Below, piece after piece: positions 40,096 through 47,209 of a stretch of 64,000 bases of DNA. The DNA comes from Hymenobacter metallilatus (lineage in GTDB: Bacteria > Bacteroidota > Bacteroidia > Cytophagales > Hymenobacteraceae). The stretch lies in contig NZ_RWIS01000008.1 in assembly GCF_003944705.1 (NCBI RefSeq), positions 1-64,000 of the forward strand. Reading direction: 5' to 3'. Below the pieces are notes generated by a model. That model ran no database searches. It had not been told where the DNA came from and saw nothing but the letters and a program-made list of their open reading frames with translations. Numbering within the stretch: position 1 is the stretch's first letter; each line of letters begins with the position of its first letter. Position numbers and translations under genes: made by a program.

Positions 40096-41162
40096 AACAC
40101 AAAGTTGAACGAGGCCTGCCCCAACAATCCGCGCAGGTCGCGGCTGCGGCTGTTGAGGGGCACAAAGTAGCTGCCCTTAGTATCCAGCAAAATGTGGCGG
40201 GTTTTGATGAGCTCCACGCCCAGGCCCAGGTTCAGGTTCGGGATGAAGTCGTTATGCGTATCGTCGTTGCGGTTCAGGATGAAGCCGCCCACCTGGTAGC
40301 TGGTGTACAGGTTGAGGTAGCGCCGCCGGCCCTGGCCAAAATTGCGCGGGTAGAAATCCTGCCCGAAGTTGATGACAAACAGCTCATTCACGAAAGCTGA
40401 ATCGGTTTTGTTGGCGGTGGTGGGCTTGTACACACCCAGGTTGAAGTAGCTCTTGCCGCGCGTGAACAAGTATTTGATGGCGTAGCCCTGATAAGCCGGA
40501 CTGGTGAGGCCCACTTTGGGGTTGTCCAGCCGCAGATAAGCATACTCCACGCCCGGCATATTCACGAAGCTCACGCGCCGGTTGCCCGTGGGGAAGCTGA
40601 TTTCATCGAACAGCCGGAGCGACACGTAGGCCTGGCCCTGATGGCTGCTGAGCAGCAGCTGCTGCTGTTGCAGCTGGCGCAGGCGGGTTTCGCGTTGTAC
40701 TACGTCATTCTGCAGGGCTATTCGCTCATCGGCCGGCAGTTTCTCCTCCCGTAGCCGGCTCTGCATATTGGCCAACCGGGCCGCTTCTGCTCGTTCATCG
40801 GCCCCCAGCTCCTGTAGGCGGGAGGCCAGATTGTGGGTGTTCAGGTTGTTTTCCAGCACGTAGCCCAGGCCCGCAGCCAGGGAGTCCAGCCGGGGCAAAT
40901 CGGTAGCGGAGAGGCTGAACTCGGCGGTAAGCTGCTCGGGCGTTTCTTCCTGCTTCTGCACCCGCAAAGCCCGCCGCCGGATAAAGCCAGTAAGAGCCGC
41001 GCGGGCTTCGGCGTACTTGGTAACGCCCACGCTCAGGCGCTTTTGGGTTTCGTAGGTTTCCTGGTCGGCGCCGGTGGTCTGGGCCAGGGTGGCCAGCCCG
41101 CTTACACTCAGCAACAGGGTAGCCGTAAGTCGGCGTAGTGGGGTAAGGAGCAACAGCTGCAT
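40092..41162 (-). CDS. Periplasmic DUF4349-like domain joined to a beta-barrel tail
   Basis: The 356-residue product has a signal peptide (LTATLLLSVSGLATLA). Residues 30-180 resemble DUF4349: a first beta-alpha-beta unit, LDSLAAGLGYVLENNLNT, and a long helical hairpin (RLANMQSRLREEKLPADE, QRETRLRQLQQQQLLLSS) followed by AYVSLRLFDE. Residues 200-356 are alternating strands rich in Tyr, Asn and Gly and end in Phe (GQASFNFVF), which is how outer-membrane beta-barrels end. The combination suggests a barrel with a periplasmic coiled-coil domain. The family assignment is tentative. The ATG at 41162 begins the signal peptide. Confidence 0.65.
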   Translation of the reverse strand: MQLLLLTPLRRLTATLLLSVSGLATLAQTTGADQETYETQKRLSVGVTKYAEARAALTGFIRRRALRVQKQEETPEQLTAEFSLSATDLPRLDSLAAGLGYVLENNLNTHNLASRLQELGADERAEAARLANMQSRLREEKLPADERIALQNDVVQRETRLRQLQQQQLLLSSHQGQAYVSLRLFDEISFPTGNRRVSFVNMPGVEYAYLRLDNPKVGLTSPAYQGYAIKYLFTRGKSYFNLGVYKPTTANKTDSAFVNELFVINFGQDFYPRNFGQGRRRYLNLYTSYQVGGFILNRNDDTHNDFIPNLNLGLGVELIKTRHILLDTKGSYFVPLNSRSRDLRGLLGQASFNFVF

Positions 41163-41189
41163 AATACGTGTGCTTGGAGTTCGACTCAC

Positions 41190-41500
41190 CGGGTACTAGT
41201 GAGCCGGAGCAAAGTGGGCTTTATTCAGCTGGCCATTGTTGCTCGCACCTGATAAAATTCAGCTGATTCAGACTTCAAATGAAGCCACATAAACCGATTA
41301 ATTCATTTATTTACAACCACTATCTATTTATAATATCAGACTTCAATATTACACCCTATACCAGCTTGCATCCTGCTAGTTATGGTTGCCATACACAGCA
41401 CGCCTGAGCGAATCATATATAAAATTTTTACTATATTAAATAAGTGCTGCGGCGTTGTGATGTGGTTTCAGGATGCGTGCGGCGTTACACCTAACCCCCT
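41190..41500. other. AT-rich intergenic region
   Basis: This stretch between divergent genes is far more AT-rich than the rest of the window, with tracts such as tatatataaaattttta near 41420. No gene or RNA can be supported. It may hold promoters for both neighbours, but no exact TAnnTTTG was found. Confidence 0.5.
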
Positions 41501-41506
41501 TGTCCC

Positions 41507-41992
41507 ATGAAACGCACCCTGTGTTTACTCCTGCTCACCTGTAGCTGTACGGTGGCAGTGGCTCAGCAGAAAACCGCTGGTAAAATGTCCTTCGATGCCG
41601 AGAAAACGAAGGCAGAGCTTATTCAGCTCGATAAAGACTGGACCACTGCCGCCGTGAACAACGACATGGCTTTTATTCGTAAGCTCGTGGCCGACGACTG
41701 CCTGTTTACCGAAGCTGATGGCATGGTAGCAACCAAAGCTGAGATGATAAAAGATATGGAGTCGGGCAAGTCTAAAACCTCCTCCAATCAGCCCAGCGAA
41801 TACAACGTGCGCTTTTACGGTCCTGATATGGCCGTCCTCCGGCATAACATCACAACTGCCGGAACCGAAAACGGGAAGGATATCAGCGGCGAATACCGGC
41901 GTATGCACGTGCTGGTACGCCGGGAAGGGCGCTGGGTGGTGGTGGATAGCCAGTCGGTGCGAGTAGGCCCGGTGACAGTGGCTACGAAATAG
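41507..41992 (+). CDS. Secreted NTF2-like (DUF4440) protein
   Basis: The 161-residue product has a signal peptide (LCLLLLTCSCTVAVAQ) and an NTF2-like cone: IQLDKDWTTAAVNNDMAFI, LVADDCLFTEADGMVATK, EYNVRFYGPDMAVLRHNI and MHVLVRREGRWVVVDSQS. This is the DUF4440/SnoaL-like class, common as extracytoplasmic small-molecule binders or scaffolds. No catalytic residues can be assigned. The signal contains two Cys near its end, but the typical lipobox is weak. Confidence 0.82.
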   Translation: MKRTLCLLLLTCSCTVAVAQQKTAGKMSFDAEKTKAELIQLDKDWTTAAVNNDMAFIRKLVADDCLFTEADGMVATKAEMIKDMESGKSKTSSNQPSEYNVRFYGPDMAVLRHNITTAGTENGKDISGEYRRMHVLVRREGRWVVVDSQSVRVGPVTVATK

Positions 41993-42041
41993 CTAACCTC
42001 ATGCTGAGTTATGGCAGCGGGAGTAATCCAGGCAACTTGGG

Positions 42042-43730
42042 CTACTCCCGCCGCTTTTCCTGGCGGCCATCCAGCAGCAACAGCAGCAGCACCAGAAATA
42101 CCGCCACCGAGAGGCTCCACCACGTAATACCGGGCAGCCCGTTGTAATACGGCATAGCGGGTGAGTAACGGCCCAGCAAACTCAGCCCCGCAAACAAAAT
42201 CACCGCTACCGTAATGGCGGCCATAATACTGCGGCTTACCAATTGGTCAGCTTTGCGCAGGAGCAGCTGGTAGCCGCTTAGCTCAACCCGCACGCGCAAA
42301 TCCCCGCGTGATATTTTGCGCATGATCTGGCGAATGTCGCCGGGCAGGGTTTGCAGCAGGGCCAGCAACTGGGTACCGGTGTACAGGGCCTCGCTCTGGA
42401 TATTTTCCATGGAATACTGCTCCCCGATGATGCGCGCCCCGTAGGGTCGCACAAACTCGAAGGTATTGAAGCGGGGGTGCAGTACCTTGCCAATGCCCTC
42501 CAGAATCACCAGGGCCCGCAGAATCAGGAACACGGCCCCGGGCACCTGCAGCTTGTAGCGGTAAATAATGCCCTGTAGCGCATCGGCCAGGTCCGACATG
42601 CTCATTTCCTTCACATCGAGCAGGGCAAAATCCTCAATCAGCTGGCTGAGGTCGGCCTCGAAGGCGCGCATGTCGGGAATTTCGGAGGTAATGGCTAGGC
42701 GGCGGAAGTTTAGGGCCATGCTGCGGGCATCCTGCCGGGCCATGCCAATAAATACGCCCGCAAAGGCGTATTTCTGTTGGCGGGTAAGGCGACCTACCAT
42801 CCCAAAGTCGATGAGCACCAGGGTACCATCGGGGCGCACCAGCACGTTGCCGGGATGGGGGTCGGCGTGGAAGGCCCCAAACTCGAAAATCTGGGTCAGG
42901 TAAATATCCATGCCGGTTTCGGCAACTTTCTCCGGACTCAGGCCCCACTCCAGCAGCTGGGGCTTGTCGGTAATTTTGCAGCCGCTTACGTACTCAATCA
43001 CCAGAATGCGGTTGGTACTTAGCTCCCGGTAGGGCCGCGGAATATAAAACGAGTCGTAGTCTTCGTACAGCTTGCGAAACTGCTCCATCGAGCGGGCCTC
43101 GGAGGTGTAGTCCAGCTCCTTCATCATGCTCCGCTCGAAGGCATCCACGATATCCTGGGGGTTGCTCAGGCCCTGGCGGCGCAGGAAGCTGGCCGTAAGG
43201 CGCACCAGCTCGTGCAGCAGGCTCAGGTCGGTCCGCACTTTTTCCTGCACGTCGGGGCGCTGCACCTTTACTACCACTTTCTCGCCCGAGAGCAGCCGCG
43301 CCCCGTGCACCTGCCCAATGCTGGCCGAACCCAGCGGTACCTCATCAAACTCAGCGAATACCTCAGCCAGCGGCCGGCCCAGCTCCTGCTCGATAATCTG
43401 CCGGGCCTGGGCTACGGGGAAGGGCGGCACGTTGCTTTGCAGCTTCTCAAACTCATCTATCAGCGCTTCGGGCAGCAGGTCGGCGCGGTTGCTCAGGGCC
43501 TGGGCCAGCTTAATGAAGGTGGGGCCCAGTTCCTCGATAATCATGCGGATGCGCTGCCAGCGGGTAGTTTCAAACACCGCCTGCTCCCCTTCCTGCCAGG
43601 AGCGGCGCCGACTCTGGGGCACCAGCCGCCGCAGGGCCGTGCTCGTCACCACATCCTCAAACCCGTAGCGAATCAGCACCTCGGCTACTTGCCGGATGCG
43701 CGTGAGGTTGGAAATGGTGTTTTTAAACAT
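42042..43730 (-). CDS. ABC1/UbiB-family atypical kinase
   Basis: UbiB/AarF proteins are membrane-bound atypical kinases or ATPases linked to quinone metabolism and lipid transport. The 562-residue product has the family's KxGQ-like segment, here KLAQALSNRADLLP, then GSASIGQVHGARL, VVVKVQRP, EYVSGCKITD, FHADPHPGNVLV and the metal motif LIDFGMVGRL. Two C-terminal hydrophobic segments (about 500-545) match the usual membrane anchor. No quinone-pathway gene is adjacent, so the substrate is unknown. Confidence 0.92.
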   Translation of the reverse strand: MFKNTISNLTRIRQVAEVLIRYGFEDVVTSTALRRLVPQSRRRSWQEGEQAVFETTRWQRIRMIIEELGPTFIKLAQALSNRADLLPEALIDEFEKLQSNVPPFPVAQARQIIEQELGRPLAEVFAEFDEVPLGSASIGQVHGARLLSGEKVVVKVQRPDVQEKVRTDLSLLHELVRLTASFLRRQGLSNPQDIVDAFERSMMKELDYTSEARSMEQFRKLYEDYDSFYIPRPYRELSTNRILVIEYVSGCKITDKPQLLEWGLSPEKVAETGMDIYLTQIFEFGAFHADPHPGNVLVRPDGTLVLIDFGMVGRLTRQQKYAFAGVFIGMARQDARSMALNFRRLAITSEIPDMRAFEADLSQLIEDFALLDVKEMSMSDLADALQGIIYRYKLQVPGAVFLILRALVILEGIGKVLHPRFNTFEFVRPYGARIIGEQYSMENIQSEALYTGTQLLALLQTLPGDIRQIMRKISRGDLRVRVELSGYQLLLRKADQLVSRSIMAAITVAVILFAGLSLLGRYSPAMPYYNGLPGITWWSLSVAVFLVLLLLLLDGRQEKRRE

Positions 43731-43944
43731 ATAGCACAGGTTTAGACGGATTTCTCGGTTTGCACGGATTTTTCTGGGGCCCGTCCGTCACGAAAATAGC
43801 ACCGAACGGCGGCTGTAGCAGCCATGCAGTAGCCGTTGGCCCCTTGCAAACGACCTTGTGTTCCTCAAGCGCATCCCACTTGCCGGCGCGCAGCCCGCCG
43901 CAGGCGTTTGCGGAGCAAAACGTCCGCACATACAAAATTGTCAT
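43723..43944 (-). CDS. Possible small protein overlapping the ubiB-type gene start
   Basis: A 73-codon frame starts MTILYVRTF and has codon choice similar to neighbours (many GGC, CTG, AAG, GAG). It has four cysteines and a segment GAIFVTDGPQK. It overlaps the downstream kinase start by 8 nt, and its last 20 codons run through a repetitive aatccgt region. No family was recognised. It may be real or a chance frame. Confidence 0.3.
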   Translation of the reverse strand: MTILYVRTFCSANACGGLRAGKWDALEEHKVVCKGPTATAWLLQPPFGAIFVTDGPQKNPCKPRNPSKPVLYV

Positions 43945-43969
43945 TGTTCCCACGCCGGATGACAGATGA

Positions 43970-44004
43970 AAAAACCCCGCCCACAAACCGTGGGCGGGGT
44001 TTTT
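43970..44004. terminator. Bidirectional terminator
   Basis: A 14-nt stem (43970-43983 with 43991-44004) carries A5 and T5 flanks. It follows the phasin-like gene on the minus strand. Confidence 0.93.
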
Positions 44005-44023
44005 GCGGGCCTACAGCGGCACC

Positions 44024-44536
44024 TTATGACTTGCTGTCGGCAGACGCCGCGTTGCCGTCTTCCTTTTTAGCAGCTCCAGCTTTGGCTGCCGCCGATTTTT
44101 GTGTTTTGCCAGCAGCGGCGCTGGTGGCGGTGGCAGCTTTTTTCACGGCTCCGGCAGCTTTGCTGGTGGCTGAGCTAGCGGCTGGTTTAGCGGCCGTCTT
44201 AGGAGCAGTGGCCTTTTTGGGGGCAGCGGCCGTTTTGGGGGCCGAGGCGGGCGTAGCCTTGCCACCTTTCACGGTGCGCTTCAACTCCTCTACCTCTGCG
44301 TTGGGGGCTACCCCTACCGTTTTCAGCAGGCGGGCTGCCAGGCCCTGGGCCTGCTTTTCCAGTTCCTTACGCTTGGCGTCGGTGTTCTTTTTCAGGTCGT
44401 CCATAATTTTGGCGCCTTCTTTTTCCGACAGCTTGCTTTCTTTCACCAGCGCATCAATGCTTTTCTGCACCCGGTCACTAGTCAGGGAGGCAAAGCCAAC
44501 GCCGGCGTTGATGAACTTTTTAAACAGATCTTCCAT
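44024..44536 (-). CDS. Phasin-like protein with histone H1-like tail
   Basis: The 170-residue product has an N-terminal helical domain (about 1-90; FKKFINAGVGFASLTSDR, ALVKESKLSEKEGAKI) resembling phasins of the PhaF/PhaI type that coat polyhydroxyalkanoate granules. The C-terminal half is made of Ala, Lys, Pro and Ser with repeated AAPKKA-like words, similar to bacterial histone H1-like tails that bind DNA. PhaF has just this build. No PHA synthase is in the window, so granule binding is an inference. An alternative is a nucleoid-associated protein. Confidence 0.7.
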   Translation of the reverse strand: MEDLFKKFINAGVGFASLTSDRVQKSIDALVKESKLSEKEGAKIMDDLKKNTDAKRKELEKQAQGLAARLLKTVGVAPNAEVEELKRTVKGGKATPASAPKTAAAPKKATAPKTAAKPAASSATSKAAGAVKKAATATSAAAGKTQKSAAAKAGAAKKEDGNAASADSKS

Positions 44537-44605
44537 AGGGCTGAGAGGTTAGAGGTAAAGGGGTGAGAATGAAGTAAAGCGTGAAACAGGCAGGCCCCTG
44601 CCGAG

Positions 44606-44639
44606 CAAAATAGTATGCAAGCCTACTACTTTGGACAAA
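44606..44639 (-). promoter_or_regulatory. Probable promoter of the phasin-like gene
   Basis: On the minus strand TTTG (44636-44639) is followed after 20 nt by TACTATTTTG (44606-44615), close to the Bacteroidota -33/-7 pattern with one extra base in the -7 box. Confidence 0.5.
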
Positions 44640-44743
44640 CCTACGAAAACACTGCTATATAGTTGAAGATGAGAGTAATTTTTTGTTCATCATTTGATGA
44701 GCCCTGGATAATGTCAGGTGGCGGTATGAGTTATTAGCCTGTT

Positions 44744-45667
44744 TCAGGCAGCGCGGGCCAAAGAGTGGCTCCAGATACTGGTAGTAAACGCAGCCACCTG
44801 GTCGAGGGCGGTGCGGGCCTCGGGCAGTAACCGCCAAAACAAATGCCACCAATGCACCAGCCCATCGAACACCTGCAGGGTAACGGGCGTACCAGCCGCA
44901 CGAGCTTTTTCGGCGAAGCGCTGCACATCATCGCCCAGCACTTCGGCATTGGAAATCTGGATGAGCAGGGGCGGCAACCCGTGCAGGTGGGCGTGTACGG
45001 GAGACAGAAGCGGATGCTTCAGGGAAGTAGCCGCCGCGTACAACGGCCCCCATCCCCGAATTTCGAGGGCCTCCAGCACCTGGCTTTCTTCCTGGCACAC
45101 CTGGCGCAGCCGCCCCGAGGGCAGCATCAGGTCGGTCCAGGGCGAGAGGCCGACAGCGGCGGCCGGCAGGGCTTCACCGGCATCCCGCAACGCCACCAGC
45201 AGCGCCAGGGCCAGGCCGCCCCCCGCCGAGTCGCCGGCCACGATAATGTTGGTAGGCGCGTAGCCCTGAGCCAGCAGCCAGCGGTAGGCCAGCAGGGCAT
45301 CCTCCAGCGCCGCCGGAAACGGATACTCGGGTGCTTTACGGTAGTTGATGGCCAGGGCTGTAACCCCACAGCGCTGGGCCAGCGTGCCTACCAGGGCCCG
45401 GTGGGTATTCAGGGAGCCCAAAACGTAGCCGCCACCGTGCAGGTACAGGAGTACCCGGCTGGTATCGGCGCCGGCCGGCCGCACCCACTCGGCCGGCATT
45501 CCCTCAACCGAGGCATCCTCCAGAAACACATTCCAAGGCATGAGCTGGCCAAAGGACAGCAACTCAAACGCCAGCCGCATGGCGGGCAAACGGGGCCGCC
45601 GCCGCGCCAGCGGGCCGGTAGCAGCCGTTAATACTTGCTTCAGCAGCAGGTGTTGGGTAGAGGGCAT
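44744..45667 (-). CDS. Alpha/beta hydrolase of the HSL (GDxG) esterase family
   Basis: The 307-residue product has the oxyanion motif YLHGGGYVLGS, the nucleophile motif GDSAGGGLA, SPWTDLM, and the final catalytic His in FDGLVHWWHLF, all of the hormone-sensitive-lipase type. It probably cleaves short acyl esters. There is no signal peptide. The ATG at 45667 fits family length; an upstream open frame is not family-like. The acyltransferase gene upstream on the same strand may be functionally linked to lipids. Confidence 0.9.
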   Translation of the reverse strand: MPSTQHLLLKQVLTAATGPLARRRPRLPAMRLAFELLSFGQLMPWNVFLEDASVEGMPAEWVRPAGADTSRVLLYLHGGGYVLGSLNTHRALVGTLAQRCGVTALAINYRKAPEYPFPAALEDALLAYRWLLAQGYAPTNIIVAGDSAGGGLALALLVALRDAGEALPAAAVGLSPWTDLMLPSGRLRQVCQEESQVLEALEIRGWGPLYAAATSLKHPLLSPVHAHLHGLPPLLIQISNAEVLGDDVQRFAEKARAAGTPVTLQVFDGLVHWWHLFWRLLPEARTALDQVAAFTTSIWSHSLARAA

Positions 45668-45841
45668 TGAGGTACTGGTGGGAATTGAGGACGGAGCGCG
45701 CGAATCGAAAAAACTAGCTGGTAAAAAGTACGCATAAGCCCGCAGATGCAAAAAAAGTGCCGGTCGAAATTGACTATTGCCTTGGGCTACCTGCTCCTGC
45801 AAGCGGAATTCGCAGTTTTCTACGGCTGCTTTTTTACTTTT

Positions 45842-46993
45842 TTATTGATTAATCTTATGCCCCCGGTAGCCGCGGATAGCAATGGGAATCCAGCCTAATA
45901 CGGGAATGAAGAAGGTGAGGGTGAAAGGATTGCGCCACAACATGCGCCAGTAGGTACCCGGGCTGCGCAAATCCAGGTCAAAGTCGCGCTGACCGTGACG
46001 CAGGTACTGGCGCTCAAACTCCTGAAACAGCGCGGGCCAGGCCCAGGGCAGGAAGAAGGGAAAATAGCGCCAGTTGGCCCTAATGCGCTGCCACAGCTCC
46101 CGCCAGCGGTAAGGGTGCTGGCCGTACTGCTGCACGGCGGTGTCCATTTCCTGCTGCATACGCCCGCGCACCTCATTGGCCAGGGCCTCGTACTCCTCGC
46201 GGGTAAGCTGCTCGGTGGTCTTGTCCGTCAGCTCGTAGGGTTTGATGCGGGTGCCGAGCACAAAAGTGAGCTTAGCCGGAAAGGCCATGTAAAAAAACCA
46301 GGGCTGCAGCAGCACCAGCAGAATAACCGGCCCCACCGGAATAAACGGAATGCCGATTTTTTTGCTCAGCCGGTTCACCCACTCCCAGCTGTAGGTGTAG
46401 GGATTCAGGTATTCGCCGTTGATGGTATAAAACGGGATGATATCGGTGCGGTGCTGAATACCCAGGCGTACAATACTGGTGGCCAGGCGCTGCAGCCGGT
46501 ATTTGTTGTTGAACCCCTTGCCAATGCCGGGTACGCCCTCGGGGTACAGCATCAGGTTATGGTCGTTGTAGAACATCATGGTTTCGAAGTTCAGGGTGGT
46601 GGCATCCACGCACCCGGCTCGCTTCCAGAAGTCCTTGACCAGAAACGGGTTCATGAGCACCGACTGGGAGAGCATGGGGGCCGACAGGGGCCGGGGCAGG
46701 TCGCGCTGGTCGGGCAGGCGGCGCCAGAGGTGCGAGAGGGCCACAATGGCATCCCAGGGAAAGGCCATGCCTGAGTGGTTGGAGGCAAAAATCAGGGGGC
46801 GCTCGGGGTTGTTGCGCTGTGGATAGTCCTCAAACCCAATTAGCTCGGAGCGAAACCACACCCGATCCAGCAGTTGCAGCACGTTGCGGTCCAGGGTTTC
46901 TACAAACTGCTCATCGAAGTAATCGGAGTAGATATGCTGATTAGCCTGAATAGCGGGCGGCAGCTGTGGCTGAGCAGCAGAAGGATAGGCCAT
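45842..46993 (-). CDS. Phospholipid/glycerol acyltransferase (PlsC-like)
   Basis: The 383-residue product has the acyltransferase motif NHSGMAFPWDAI (NHx4D type), a glycine-containing PEGVPGIGKGFNNKY segment, and hydrophobic segments about 230-250 and 355-370. It is long for PlsC (about 240), with a C-terminal extension containing Tyr- and Trp-rich sequence. Such proteins transfer fatty acyl groups to lysophospholipids or other lipids at the inner membrane; the acceptor is unknown. It lies 174 bp upstream of the esterase gene. Confidence 0.85.
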   Translation of the reverse strand: MAYPSAAQPQLPPAIQANQHIYSDYFDEQFVETLDRNVLQLLDRVWFRSELIGFEDYPQRNNPERPLIFASNHSGMAFPWDAIVALSHLWRRLPDQRDLPRPLSAPMLSQSVLMNPFLVKDFWKRAGCVDATTLNFETMMFYNDHNLMLYPEGVPGIGKGFNNKYRLQRLATSIVRLGIQHRTDIIPFYTINGEYLNPYTYSWEWVNRLSKKIGIPFIPVGPVILLVLLQPWFFYMAFPAKLTFVLGTRIKPYELTDKTTEQLTREEYEALANEVRGRMQQEMDTAVQQYGQHPYRWRELWQRIRANWRYFPFFLPWAWPALFQEFERQYLRHGQRDFDLDLRSPGTYWRMLWRNPFTLTFFIPVLGWIPIAIRGYRGHKINQ

Positions 46994-47209
46994 ACGAGGT
47001 TGGGTGGGACGGCGGCAGTGGAAATGTATCCAATGGATGGGCTTCTAATGTACTCATTTTGCTAACTCAGCCCTGAATGAAAAACCATGCACTGGCTCGT
47101 AAAGCGAGTAGCACTACTATATTCGTTTCAATAAATATTTAACAAAGTCAATTATTTATTGAAATTATTAAATTCATATATTGCAATTCTACTCATTATT
47201 CCTTCCGAT

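Noticed and set aside
43760..43969. 69-codon plus-strand frame opposite the possible small protein
   Set aside because: It starts within repetitive sequence and ends in the terminator region; the minus-strand frame has better codon use.
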